Notes: generated from the sequence alone by a model not told the origin. A stretch of 64,000 nucleotides of DNA from Sinomonas atrocyanea (GCF_030812675.1 NZ_JAUSTE010000001.1:372001-436000), one strand, 5' to 3'; shown: positions 27,594 to 36,207, numbered from the stretch's first letter. Translations and numbers: made by a program.

Positions 27594-28487
27594 GTGGCGG
27601 CTGCCGCCCCTGCCGGGCCGTCCGGGGACCTGTGGTCCCCGGACGGCCCGGACCTCGTGGTCCACGGCGACAACGCCGCAGTGCTCCCGGGCCTGCCCGA
27701 GGGCTCCTTCACGATGGTCTACATCGACCCGCCGTTCAACACTGGCCGCCCGCAGAAGCGGCAGGAACTGAGCATGGTGCGCAGCGCGTCCGGGGACCGC
27801 ATCGGGTTTTCGGGGCAGCGCTACGAGACCATCAAGGGCGCGCTGCACCGCTACGACGACGCCTTCAGCGACTACTGGGCGTTCCTCGAGCCGCGGCTCG
27901 TCGAGGCCTGGCGGCTGCTCGCGCCGGACGGCACGCTGTACCTGCACCTCGACTACCGCGAGGCGCACTACGCCAAGGTCATGCTGGATGCGATCTTCGG
28001 CCGGGACTGCTTCCTCAACGAGATCATCTGGGCCTACGACTACGGCGCCCGGACCAAGCGCCGGTGGCCCACGAAGCACGACAACGTGCTCGTCTACGTC
28101 AAGGACCCGGCCCGGTACCACTTCGACGCCGCCGAGGTGGACCGCGAGCCGTACATGGCTCCGGGCCTCGTCACGCCGGAGAAGCGCGAGCTCGGCAAGC
28201 TGCCCACCGACGTGTGGTGGCACACCATCGTCTCGCCCACCGGGAGGGAGAAGACGGGCTACCCGACGCAGAAGCCCGAGGGGCTCGTGCGGCGCATGGT
28301 GGCGGCGTCGAGCCGCCCGGGCGACTGGGTCCTCGACTTCTTCGCCGGCTCCGGCACCCTCGGTGCGGTCGCCCAGCGCCTCGGCCGCCGGTTCGTGTGC
28401 ATCGACGCGAACCCGCAGGCCGTCGAGGTCATGGCGGGACGCCTCCCGTCCGCGCGGGTCGTCGCCGTTCCCGAGGGCACCGTCTAG
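27594..28487 (+). CDS. Orphan site-specific DNA methyltransferase (N6-adenine/N4-cytosine, beta class)
   Basis: This 297-residue protein has the catalytic motif IV YIDPPFNTGR near residue 46 ahead of the AdoMet motif I DFFAGSGTLGAVAQRLGRRF near residue 247. That order defines the beta class of amino-methyltransferases. TQKPEGLVRRMV (motif X-like) precedes motif I. The GTG start is 5 bases after the helicase stop, so it is probably co-transcribed. No restriction gene is nearby, so it looks like an orphan modifier with an epigenetic or repair role. The target sequence cannot be read from this. Its stop overlaps the convergent PHP gene stop. Confidence 0.85.
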   Translation: MAAAAPAGPSGDLWSPDGPDLVVHGDNAAVLPGLPEGSFTMVYIDPPFNTGRPQKRQELSMVRSASGDRIGFSGQRYETIKGALHRYDDAFSDYWAFLEPRLVEAWRLLAPDGTLYLHLDYREAHYAKVMLDAIFGRDCFLNEIIWAYDYGARTKRRWPTKHDNVLVYVKDPARYHFDAAEVDREPYMAPGLVTPEKRELGKLPTDVWWHTIVSPTGREKTGYPTQKPEGLVRRMVAASSRPGDWVLDFFAGSGTLGAVAQRLGRRFVCIDANPQAVEVMAGRLPSARVVAVPEGTV

Positions 28488-29329
28488 CGCACGACGGCGG
28501 TGCCGCGCCCCTGGCGCTCTATCTCGCCGAGCGCCTCGGGCGTCGTCGTGAACTCGCCGAGCCGGTTGGGCTTGCCCGTGCCGTGGTAGTCGGACGAGCC
28601 CGTGACGAACAGGCCGTGCTCGGCCGCCAGCCCGAGCAGGAACGGGCGGCGGTCCTCCGGGTTGTCCCGGTGGTAGACCTCCAGCCCGGCCAGCCCGGCG
28701 TCGATCATGGCGCGGTAGACCGGCTCGCCGACCGTGCGTCCCCGCGCCGACGCCACCGGATGCGCGAACACCGGCACTCCCCCGGCGGCACGGATCAGGG
28801 AGACCGCCAGCGCCGGCTCGGGCGCGTAGTGCTGCACGAAGTACCGCGAGCGCGAGGAGAGGATCGTGGCGAACGCCTCGGTCCGGTCGCCGACCAGGCC
28901 CGCCGCAACCAGGGCGTCTGCGATGTGCGGCCGGCCCACCGTCGCTCCCGGCGCCACGTGCCGCGTGACGTCGTCCCACGAGAGCGGGTAGTCCTCGGCC
29001 AGCAGCGAGACCATGTGCTCGGCGCGGGAGAGCCGCGCGTCCCGGGCCTTGGTGACCTCGTCGAGGAGGCCCGGGTCAGCGGGATCGTGCAGGTAGCTCA
29101 GGACGTGGACGCTGATGCCCTCGGGGGTGCGGCACGAGACCTCCATGCCCGGCACGAGGGCCACCCCGAGGCGCCGCGCCGCAGCGGCCGCCTCCTGCCA
29201 GCCCGAGGTCGAGTCGTGGTCCGTGATCGCGAGGACGTCGATGCCGGCCTCCGCAGCCGCCGCCACGAGCTCCGCCGGGGCCTCCGTGCCGTCGGACACC
29301 GTCGAGTGGGCGTGCAGATCGATCCTCAC
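28484..29329 (-). CDS. PHP-domain phosphoesterase (YciV/TrpH-like 3'-5' nuclease/phosphatase family)
   Basis: This 281-residue protein has the PHP metal motifs DLHAHSTVSDG at the N-terminus, ITDHDS near residue 36, GMEVSC near residue 59, a histidine in VFAHPVA, and the C-terminal GSSDYHGTG. Family members hydrolyse phosphates of nucleotides such as pAp, or short RNA/DNA. The GTG start is chosen because the family begins at R/KIDLH and TATCGT (29336-29341) ends 6 nt upstream (leaderless pattern). The stop shares CTAG with the methyltransferase stop (convergent, 4-nt overlap). Confidence 0.88.
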   Translation of the reverse strand: MRIDLHAHSTVSDGTEAPAELVAAAAEAGIDVLAITDHDSTSGWQEAAAAARRLGVALVPGMEVSCRTPEGISVHVLSYLHDPADPGLLDEVTKARDARLSRAEHMVSLLAEDYPLSWDDVTRHVAPGATVGRPHIADALVAAGLVGDRTEAFATILSSRSRYFVQHYAPEPALAVSLIRAAGGVPVFAHPVASARGRTVGEPVYRAMIDAGLAGLEVYHRDNPEDRRPFLLGLAAEHGLFVTGSSDYHGTGKPNRLGEFTTTPEALGEIERQGRGTAVVR

Positions 29330-29400
29330 GCCCCCACGATAGCCCGCGGACGGGCCTGCGGGCCTCTGGACAACGCGCACCCCAGTGGAAGAATGAAGAA

Positions 29401-30975
29401 GTGAATGTTTCAGATCCCGCAGTTCCAGATCCCACCGGCCAGCAGCAGGCGCAGCCGATCGACGACCGGGTGAACAACCGGTCCCAGCGGCCCACATCCG
29501 AGGCATTCAAGGCGTCCATGGCCTCCGGCTGGGCGCCGGCCGAGGGCTCCCTTCCCGGTCGGGACGCCGTCGCCGAGCACGCCGCCCGCCGCCGCCGCGC
29601 CATCTCCGACCGCTTCCCCGGCGAGCGGCTCGTGATCCCCGCAGGCCCGCTGAAGGTCCGCTCGAACGACACCGACTACCGCTTCCGCCCCCACTCCGCC
29701 TTCGCGCACCTGACCGGCCTGGGGGTAGACCACGAGCCCGACGCCGTGCTCATCCTCGAACCGGTCGACGAGGGAACGGGCGACGACGGCGGCCACCACA
29801 GTGCCACCCTGTACTTCCGCCCGCTCGCGGGGCGGGACACCGAGCAGTTCTACGCCGATGCCCGCTCCGGCGAGTTCTGGATCGGGGCGCGCCCCACCCT
29901 CGCCGAGCTCGAGGCCCGCCTGGGCATCGCCACCGCGCACCTCGACGGCCTGGAGGCGGCGCTGACCAAGGGCGTGGGTGCGCCCGCGATCGGCGGCATC
30001 TCGGTGCGCCTGGTCCGCAAGGTCCACGAGGACCTCGACGCCCTCGTGGACACCGCCCGCTACAACACGGCCCAGGACCCCGAGTCGCTGGACCTGTCCG
30101 TGTTCGATGCCCTCGACGACCAGCTCGCCGAGGCCCTGTCCGAGCTCCGCCTCGTCAAGGACGAGTGGGAGGTCGACCAGATGCGCGAGGCCGTCGCCGC
30201 GACGGCTGCCGGCTTCGAGGAGATCATCAGGGCCCTCCCCCGCGCCGTCGCCCACCGCCGGGGCGAGCGCGTGGTCGAGGGCGCGTTCTTCGCCAGGGCG
30301 CGCGAAGAGGGCAACGACCTCGGCTACGAGACGATCGCCGCCTCCGGGAACAACGCCACGGTGCTGCACTGGATCCGCAACAACGGCCCAGTACGCGAGG
30401 GCGAGCTGCTCCTGGTCGACGCCGGCGTCGAGGCCGAGTCGCTCTACACCGCGGACGTGACCCGCACGCTGCCGGTGAGCGGGACCTTCTCGGAGGTCCA
30501 GCGCCGCGTGTACCAGGCAGTCCTCGACGCCGCCGACGCCGCATTCGCCGCCGCGCAGCCAGGGGTGAAGTTCCGACAGGTCCACGCCGCGGCGATGGAG
30601 GTCCTGGCAGCGCGCCTCGAGGAGTGGGGCATCCTGCCCGTCTCGGCCCAGGAGGCGCTCTCGGACGCCGGGCAGCAGCACCGCCGGTGGATGCCGCACG
30701 GGACGAGCCACCACCTCGGCCTCGACGTGCACGACTGCGCCCAGGCCCGCCGCGAGCTCTACCTCGACGGCGAGCTCGCCCCCGGCATGGTGTTCACGAT
30801 CGAGCCCGGCCTCTACTTCAAGGCCGAAGACCTCGCCATCCCGGCCGAGTACCGCGGGATCGGCGTGCGCATCGAGGACGACGTCCTCATGACCGCCGAC
30901 GGCCCGGTCAACCTCAGCGCGGCACTCCCCCGCACACCCGGCGACGTCGAAGCCTGGATGGCCTCGCTGCGCTGA
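29401..30975 (+). CDS. Aminopeptidase P family (Xaa-Pro aminopeptidase)
   Basis: This 524-residue metallopeptidase of the pita-bread fold removes N-terminal residues ahead of proline. It has an N-terminal AMP_N domain (about residues 60-190). Catalytic metal ligands are in LLVDAGVE and ADVTRTLPV (two Asp, near 339 and 350), HGTSHHLGLDVHD (His near 437), the Glu of FTIEPGLYF near 466, and GVRIEDDVLM near 485. The first 40 residues are hydrophilic and probably disordered. GTG start, with GGAAG about 11 nt upstream and AAGAAT just before it. A perfect terminator follows. Confidence 0.93.
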   Translation: MNVSDPAVPDPTGQQQAQPIDDRVNNRSQRPTSEAFKASMASGWAPAEGSLPGRDAVAEHAARRRRAISDRFPGERLVIPAGPLKVRSNDTDYRFRPHSAFAHLTGLGVDHEPDAVLILEPVDEGTGDDGGHHSATLYFRPLAGRDTEQFYADARSGEFWIGARPTLAELEARLGIATAHLDGLEAALTKGVGAPAIGGISVRLVRKVHEDLDALVDTARYNTAQDPESLDLSVFDALDDQLAEALSELRLVKDEWEVDQMREAVAATAAGFEEIIRALPRAVAHRRGERVVEGAFFARAREEGNDLGYETIAASGNNATVLHWIRNNGPVREGELLLVDAGVEAESLYTADVTRTLPVSGTFSEVQRRVYQAVLDAADAAFAAAQPGVKFRQVHAAAMEVLAARLEEWGILPVSAQEALSDAGQQHRRWMPHGTSHHLGLDVHDCAQARRELYLDGELAPGMVFTIEPGLYFKAEDLAIPAEYRGIGVRIEDDVLMTADGPVNLSAALPRTPGDVEAWMASLR

Positions 30976-30993
30976 CGTCGGCCGTCCCCCATG

Positions 30994-31039
30994 CAGCAGG
31001 GGCGCCGTCCGGATCATGACCCGGACGGCGCCCCTGCTG
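30994..31039. terminator. Bidirectional terminator between aminopeptidase P and stress-protein genes
   Basis: Arms 30994-31012 and 31021-31039 are perfectly complementary (19 bp) around an 8-nt loop. It lies between two convergent genes. Confidence 0.85.
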
Positions 31040-31064
31040 TCGATGCGCGGTGTACTGCGGGGGG

Positions 31065-32096
31065 CTACGCGCCCCGGTGGGTGTCGCCGTCGTGCCTCGG
31101 CTCCTCCTCGCCGGCGGCGGCCTCCCGCTCGCCCGCGGCCTCGTCGCCGCGGGGCTCGCCCTGGGCCGCATGCGCTCCGTGGGCCTCCTGCTCGCCCGCG
31201 CCGTAGCCGGGTGCAGTGCCCTGGTGCTGCTGAGTGTGCTCGGGCTCCACACGGATGCCGTACTGCGGCCGGCCGTCGGGCAGGTCGTGGATGCCCGGAC
31301 GCGACTCGGGCGCGGGCTGGGGGGTCTGCTGCGCCGGGGGCTGGGTCTGCTGGCCCGCGGCCTGCCCGGCGTTCACCCCATACGGGTCGGTCCAGCCGGT
31401 GGGGCGCTTCGGTTCCCCCTCCTGCGGCGGCTGCCACTGCTGGCCGTACCCCTGGTCGCCGTAGCCCTGCTGGCCGTGGCCGCCCTGGCCCCAGTCCTGG
31501 CCGGAACCGCCGTGGCCGTAGCCCTGGTCGTACCCGCCGCCCTGGTGGTAGCCGCCCCCCTGGCTGTACCCGCCGCTGTGGCCCCACCCGCCGTGGGCCA
31601 TCCCCTGCCCCATGGGCAGCTGCGCGAGGAGCCGGCGCGCCTCATGGGCCACCTCGTGGCCCACCACCACGTCGTAGTTGCTCGCGATGACCTGGCTCGT
31701 GGACGTGAAGTCCCGCTTGCCCCGCTGCATCGCGTAGGTCACGATCCCGAAGAGCATGAAGAAGGCGGCGCCCATGAGCACCGAGGTGATGATCGAGAAG
31801 TAGCTGCCGTTCGGGGTGAAGAAGGAGAGCAGCACGCCCACGAAGAGGCCGAACCACATGCCGCTGAGCGCGCCGTTGAGGGCGACCCGGGGGTAGCTCA
31901 GCCGCCCCGTCACCCGCTCGACGAGCTTGAGGTCGTTGCCGACGATGGCGACCAGCTCGACGGGGAACTGCTGGTCGGCGAGGTAGTCCACCGCCTTCTG
32001 CGCATCCAGATAGGAGGTATAGGAACCGACGGTTTCGCCCTGCGGGAGCGTGCGGGCCTCGTCAGTGGGCTTGGCGGAACCGAACATGTTGGACAT
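31065..32096 (-). CDS. General-stress-protein-like membrane protein with Gly/Gln/Tyr-rich tail
   Basis: This 343-residue protein has an N-terminal general stress protein 17M-like domain (ETVGSYTSYLDAQKAVDYLAD near residue 20). Two membrane segments follow (about residues 75-95 and 100-122, around GLFVGVLLSFF and MGAAFFMLFGIV), then VVVGHEVAHEARRLLAQL. From about residue 165 the tail is low complexity: GYxQGGGY-type Gly/Gln/Tyr/His repeats, then Pro/Gln- and Glu-rich sequence. The tail is probably disordered. AAGAAT ends 6 nt before the ATG. It is divergent from the MgtE-N/CBS gene, next to the sigma-E stress block. Confidence 0.78.
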   Translation of the reverse strand: MSNMFGSAKPTDEARTLPQGETVGSYTSYLDAQKAVDYLADQQFPVELVAIVGNDLKLVERVTGRLSYPRVALNGALSGMWFGLFVGVLLSFFTPNGSYFSIITSVLMGAAFFMLFGIVTYAMQRGKRDFTSTSQVIASNYDVVVGHEVAHEARRLLAQLPMGQGMAHGGWGHSGGYSQGGGYHQGGGYDQGYGHGGSGQDWGQGGHGQQGYGDQGYGQQWQPPQEGEPKRPTGWTDPYGVNAGQAAGQQTQPPAQQTPQPAPESRPGIHDLPDGRPQYGIRVEPEHTQQHQGTAPGYGAGEQEAHGAHAAQGEPRGDEAAGEREAAAGEEEPRHDGDTHRGA

Positions 32097-32182
32097 GTCC
32101 CTATTCTTACCCGTCTTCCTCGGCGGCGTGCCGCTTTCCGCTCAGAGTGAGCGGTGAGATTGCTCTGGAGTAGATTAGACAG

Positions 32183-33460
32183 GTGAGTTCGACCCCCACG
32201 CGTGTCTTCGTCGCCAGGCTGCTCGGCCTCGACGTCTTCGACCCTGCAGGTGACAGGGTCGGACGGCTGCGCGACGTCGTCGTGATCCCCCGCGGCGGCC
32301 GCCCCCCGCAGGCGGTGGGCATCGTGGTCGAGGTGCCGGGCAAGCGACGGGTGTTCGTCCCGATGACGCGGGTGACGAGCATGGACCAGTCCCAGATCAT
32401 CACGACAGGCCTGATCAACCTCCGCCGGTTCGAGCAGCGCGGGGCGGAGCAGCTCGTCCTGGGCGACATGTTCGACCGGCACGTGGTCCTCGTCGAGGAC
32501 GGCAGCCAGGCGGCCATCGAGGACCTCGCGATGGACCAGCAGCGCAACGGCGACTGGCTCGTGAGCAAGCTCTTCGTGCGCCGTCTCCTCTCCGGCCGCG
32601 GCCTGCGGAGCCTCCGGCGCGGCGAGACGGTCCTCGTCGACTGGGAGGACACGCGGCACGCTGCCGGGCAGACCCGCGGCGCCACGCAGTTCCTGGCCAC
32701 GCACGAGGACCTCAAGCCGGCGGACTTCGCGGACGCGATGCAGGAGATGAGCGACCAGCGCAGGTTCGAGGTCGTCTCCGAGCTCCAGGACGAGCGCCTC
32801 GCCGACGTGCTCCAGGAGCTCCCCGAGGACGACCAGGTGGAGATCCTCTCGGCCCTCGACGTCGAGCGCGCCGCCGACGTGCTCGAGGAGATGGACCCGG
32901 ACGACGCCGCCGACCTCCTCGCCGACCTGCCCGCCGAGAAGGCCGAGGAGCTGCTCCAGCTCATGGAGCCCGAAGAGGCCGAGGACGTGCGCCGCCTGCT
33001 GCAGTACGACGAGGGCACCGCCGGGTCCGTCATGACGCCCGTGCCGGTGATCCTGCCCCCCGAGGCCACCGTGGCCGAGGCCCTGGCCCACGTGCGGCGC
33101 GAGGAGCTGAGCCCCGCCCTCGCCTCGGCCATCTTCATCTGCCGGCCCCCGCTCGAAACGCCGACCGGCCGCTACCTCGGGACGGTCCACATCCAGCAGC
33201 TCCTGCGCAGCGCTCCGCCCGAGCAGCTCGGCTCCATCGTGGACAAGAATCTCGAGCCCATCCACGACCTCGCGTCCATCAGCGAGGTCGCGCGCTCGAT
33301 GGCCCAGTACAACCTCAATTCGATTGCCGTCGTCAACGGGGGCGGCCGTCTCGTGGGGGCGGTGACCGTCGATGACCTCCTCGATCACCTCCTGCCCGAC
33401 GACTGGCGCGTGCACGAGGACGGCGAGCCCGTGAAGAAGTACGGAGGACGCTTTGGCTGA
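32183..33460 (+). CDS. PRC-barrel / MgtE N-terminal / CBS domain protein without transporter domain
   Basis: This 425-residue soluble protein has an N-terminal PRC-barrel-like segment (about residues 8-150) and an MgtE N-terminal repeat domain (about 175-280, with LPEDDQVEILSALD and MDPDDAADLLADLP). A CBS pair follows (about 285-400, with GSVMTPVPVILPPEATV). The five-helix magnesium channel of MgtE is absent, so it is a sensor-like relative and not a channel. The GTG start is 6 nt after TAGATT (32171-32176). It overlaps the DUF1003 gene, and mrp follows. The order resembles M. tuberculosis Rv1232c-Rv1234 as I recall it. Confidence 0.88.
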   Translation: MSSTPTRVFVARLLGLDVFDPAGDRVGRLRDVVVIPRGGRPPQAVGIVVEVPGKRRVFVPMTRVTSMDQSQIITTGLINLRRFEQRGAEQLVLGDMFDRHVVLVEDGSQAAIEDLAMDQQRNGDWLVSKLFVRRLLSGRGLRSLRRGETVLVDWEDTRHAAGQTRGATQFLATHEDLKPADFADAMQEMSDQRRFEVVSELQDERLADVLQELPEDDQVEILSALDVERAADVLEEMDPDDAADLLADLPAEKAEELLQLMEPEEAEDVRRLLQYDEGTAGSVMTPVPVILPPEATVAEALAHVRREELSPALASAIFICRPPLETPTGRYLGTVHIQQLLRSAPPEQLGSIVDKNLEPIHDLASISEVARSMAQYNLNSIAVVNGGGRLVGAVTVDDLLDHLLPDDWRVHEDGEPVKKYGGRFG

Positions 33461-34058
33461 GCCCCGCAAGCTGCCAGGTCTGGACACTCCCCTCGAGCAG
33501 CGAAGCAGGCTCTTCCCCCGCCTCAGCCCCGACCCGGACGCGTTCGGCCGGTTCGCGGAGAACTTCGCGCGGTACATGGGCACGCCGCGCTTCCTGCTCT
33601 ACATGACGCTGTTCTGCGTCGTCTGGTTGGGCTGGAACACCTTCGGGCCCGAGCAGTGGCAGTTCGACCCGAGGTCCCTGAACTACACGCTCCTGACACT
33701 GCTGCTCTCGCTGCAGGCCTCCTACGCGGCGCCGCTGATCCTCCTCGCCCAGAACCGGCAGGACGACCGCGACCGGGTCCAGATCGAGCAGGACCGCTCC
33801 CGCAACGAGCGCAGCCTTGCGGACACTGAGTACCTCACCCGGGAACTCGCGTCCCTCCGCCTTGCCCTGCGCGAGGTCGCGACCCGCGACTTCGTGCGCA
33901 GCGAGCTCCGGTCCCTCCTCGAGGACCTGTCCACCGAACAGGAGGACCCCGATCCGGAGGAACGGGCCGAGGCGTCCAAGCCGCGCAGAGACCGCCGCCA
34001 GCGCAGCCTCCGCACCCAGCAGATCCCCCGCGTGCGCGAGAGCGGGGTCGCCGAGTGA
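33453..34058 (+). CDS. DUF1003 family membrane protein
   Basis: This 201-residue protein has the DUF1003 core: a conserved FAENFARYMGTPRFL near residue 30, two membrane helices (about residues 48-66 and 84-105), then QNRQDDRDRVQIEQDR. A charged coiled-coil-like C-terminus (ELASLRLALREV, then Arg/Glu-rich) follows. The function is unknown. The start is a TTG that overlaps the upstream gene by 8 bases, chosen because GGAGG lies six bases before it and the sequence then starts MAEPRK. It sits between the MgtE-N/CBS gene and mrp with overlaps at both ends. Confidence 0.87.
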   Translation: MAEPRKLPGLDTPLEQRSRLFPRLSPDPDAFGRFAENFARYMGTPRFLLYMTLFCVVWLGWNTFGPEQWQFDPRSLNYTLLTLLLSLQASYAAPLILLAQNRQDDRDRVQIEQDRSRNERSLADTEYLTRELASLRLALREVATRDFVRSELRSLLEDLSTEQEDPDPEERAEASKPRRDRRQRSLRTQQIPRVRESGVAE

Positions 34059-35173
34059 GTGCCGTATCCGAGGACGCCGTCCGCACAGCCCTGCACGGCG
34101 TCCTCGACCCGGAACTGCGCCGCCCCATCGACGAGCTCGGCATGCTGCGCTCCGTGACGGTCGACGGCGGCAGGGTCACCGTGGGCGTGCTCCTCACCAT
34201 CGCGGGCTGCCCGCTCCGGAGCACCATCGAGCAGGACGTGGCCGCCGCGCTCCGCACCGTTCCCGGGGTCGAGGAGGCCGTGGTGGACCTCGACGTCATG
34301 ACGCCCGAGCAGCGCAAGGAGCTCAAGGACCGGCTCCGCCCCGGACGCGGCATCCCCTTCAGCCGGCCGGACTCGCTGACCAAGGTCTTCGCGGTCGCCA
34401 GCGGCAAGGGCGGCGTCGGCAAGTCGTCCGTCACCGTGAACCTCGCCTGCGAGCTGGCCGCCCGCGGGCTGCGGGTCGGCATCGTGGACGCGGACGTGCA
34501 CGGCTTCTCGGTGCCCGGCCTGCTGGGGGCCACCGGGACGCCGACCCAGGTGGACGACATGATCCTGCCGCCGATCGCGCACGGGGTGAAGGTCATCTCG
34601 ATCGGCATGTTCGTCCAGGGCAACCAGCCCGTGGTGTGGCGCGGTCCGATGCTGCACCGGGCCCTCGAGCAGTTCCTCGGGGATGTCTACTTCGGGGACC
34701 TCGACGTCCTCTTCCTCGACCTTCCCCCGGGCACCGGGGACGTGGCCATCTCCGTGTCCCAGCTGCTGCCGAACGCCGAGCTGCTGGTCGTGACCACGCC
34801 GCAGGCCGCCGCGGCGGAGGTCGCGGAGCGGGCCGGGACGGTGTCGGCCCAGACGGCCCAGCGGGTCGCAGGCGTGATCGAGAACATGTCGGGCCTGACG
34901 CTCCCGGACGGGACGGTGATGGACCTGTTCGGCTCGGGCGGGGGCCAGCGCGTCGCCGAGCGGCTGACGGCTGCGCTCGGCACCCCGGTCGGCCTGCTGG
35001 GCCAGGTGCCCCTCGATGTGGCGCTTCGCGCGGGCGGCGATGCCGGGACCCCGATTGTGCTCAGCGACCCGGGCTCCCCGGCGGCGGTAGCCCTGCGCGC
35101 CATCGCGGACCGCCTGGCCGCCCAGCCCCGGCACCTGGCGGGACGCCGCCTGGGCGTGACGCCGACCGTCTGA
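34055..35173 (+). CDS. mrp: Mrp/ApbC family P-loop ATPase (iron-sulfur cluster carrier)
   Basis: This 372-residue protein has an N-terminal MIP18/DUF59 domain (about residues 5-85) and a deviant Walker A SGKGGVGKSSVTVNLA near residue 117, with DADVHGFSVPGLLG and DLPPGTGDVAISV. Mrp proteins carry or load Fe-S clusters. The usual C-terminal CxxC (in a VENMS-x-CxxC stretch) is not present here: the sequence reads IENMSGLTLPDGT, lacking both cysteines. Cluster transfer may therefore differ. The GTG start overlaps the DUF1003 stop (GTGA). It converges with tatB. Confidence 0.92.
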   Translation: MSAVSEDAVRTALHGVLDPELRRPIDELGMLRSVTVDGGRVTVGVLLTIAGCPLRSTIEQDVAAALRTVPGVEEAVVDLDVMTPEQRKELKDRLRPGRGIPFSRPDSLTKVFAVASGKGGVGKSSVTVNLACELAARGLRVGIVDADVHGFSVPGLLGATGTPTQVDDMILPPIAHGVKVISIGMFVQGNQPVVWRGPMLHRALEQFLGDVYFGDLDVLFLDLPPGTGDVAISVSQLLPNAELLVVTTPQAAAAEVAERAGTVSAQTAQRVAGVIENMSGLTLPDGTVMDLFGSGGGQRVAERLTAALGTPVGLLGQVPLDVALRAGGDAGTPIVLSDPGSPAAVALRAIADRLAAQPRHLAGRRLGVTPTV

Positions 35174-35235
35174 GCGCGTCGGCCTGGTGGCGTCGGCCGG
35201 CAGGCTCCCGCCTGGGGCTTCCTGTCAGCTTCCCG

Positions 35236-35625
35236 TCAGGTGGCCTCGGAGTCGAAGGGCGCCTTCTCCCCCGCCTGGAGACGCTCGATCAGGGGTGCGG
35301 GTACGCTGGCCGCCGCGGCGGTGGCAGCCGCGGCCACGGCGGGCGCCCCCGCCGGCGGGGCGCCGGCCCCGTCGTCGTCCATGAGCGCGTCCCGGATGAT
35401 CTTGCGGGGGTCGTACTGGCGGGGATCGTACTTGCGCCAGTCCACCTCGCTGAGGTCGACGCCGGTCTCCTCCTTCAGCTGCTCCTTCGCCCCTGCTGCC
35501 ATGCGCCGCAGTTCCTTGACGATGTTCGCGAGCTTCTGGGTGTATTCGGGGAGCCGCTTGGGCCCGATCACGAGGACGCCGATGACCAGCAGGATGAGGA
35601 ATTCCGGACCGTTGATTCCGAACAC
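35236..35625 (-). CDS. tatB: Sec-independent protein translocase subunit TatB
   Basis: This 129-residue protein has a short N-terminal membrane helix (GINGPEFLILLVIGVLVIGP), the hinge G-P with KRLPEYTQKL, and an amphipathic helix (about residues 25-50), then an Ala/Pro-rich tail. It is the substrate-recognition partner of TatC. The starting F-G-I-N-G-P-E favours TatB over TatA. It lies directly downstream of the anti-sigma gene. TAGTGT (35633-35638) ends 7 nt before its GTG, so it has a probable leaderless promoter of its own. Confidence 0.9.
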   Translation of the reverse strand: MFGINGPEFLILLVIGVLVIGPKRLPEYTQKLANIVKELRRMAAGAKEQLKEETGVDLSEVDWRKYDPRQYDPRKIIRDALMDDDGAGAPPAGAPAVAAAATAAAASVPAPLIERLQAGEKAPFDSEAT

Positions 35626-35682
35626 GCGTGCAACACTACCTTCTGCCCGAGCGGGCCAGCGATTCCGACGGGGAGCGCCCTG

Positions 35683-36198
35683 TCAGGGGCTTCCAGAGGC
35701 GCCGACGACCACGAGGAGCCCCCGCCCCAGGCGGTCGAGGGGGTCGTCCGCATGGGCCGCGGTCTGGGCCGATGTGCCCGGTGCGGGGCGGACCGCGGGG
35801 CCTGCCCCGGGCGCTGTCCGGACGAACGTCGCGGCGCCGTTGCCGGCGGTCGCGCGTGGTACCGGGTCTCCCGCGACGGCGTAGGCGGTCACTGCGAGCG
35901 CGGCGGCGCATGCGGCGGCGCCGGCCAGGGCCGTGAGGGCGAAGCGCACCGCGCACCGGGCGCGGGAGCGCGCAGCGGTACTCTCCGCGAGCTCGGCCTG
36001 CGCAGCGAGGTACCGGGTGCGCTCGAGCAGCCGCTCCTGGAGCGCCTCGCTCGCACTCGGCACCTGCACCTCGCGCAGGGAGGTCAGGTAGCGGCGCTCG
36101 GTCTCGAGGCGTCCCCGGCAGTCCGGGCAGCCGCGGACGTGGTCGCCGGAGGCGGGGTGGTCATCAGGGAGCAGGCTGCTCCAGCGTGGCATGCCCAT
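35683..36198 (-). CDS. rseA: Membrane-bound zinc-finger anti-sigma factor (RseA-like)
   Basis: This 171-residue protein has an N-terminal zinc-anti-sigma motif H-x3-C-x2-C (HVRGCPDC near residue 20), a helix (RRYLTSLREV), one membrane helix (about residues 82-108, AVRFALTALAG on) and an extracytoplasmic Ala/Pro/Thr-rich tail. It starts 9 bases after the sigE stop. The arrangement matches sigE-rseA of mycobacteria, where RseA holds SigE inactive until surface or redox stress. The symbol rests on this context and the motif. Confidence 0.85.
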   Translation of the reverse strand: MGMPRWSSLLPDDHPASGDHVRGCPDCRGRLETERRYLTSLREVQVPSASEALQERLLERTRYLAAQAELAESTAARSRARCAVRFALTALAGAAACAAALAVTAYAVAGDPVPRATAGNGAATFVRTAPGAGPAVRPAPGTSAQTAAHADDPLDRLGRGLLVVVGASGSP

Positions 36199-36207
36199 CC
36201 AGCCGCC

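Noticed and set aside
28488-28503. ACGACGGCGG word beside the methyltransferase stop
   Set aside because: It matches the terminator word but has no complementary arm and lies inside the PHP coding region.
35174-35235. Possible hairpin between mrp and tatB
   Set aside because: Only short imperfect GC-rich repeats (CCGGCAGG/CCTG) are visible. They are not strong enough to call.
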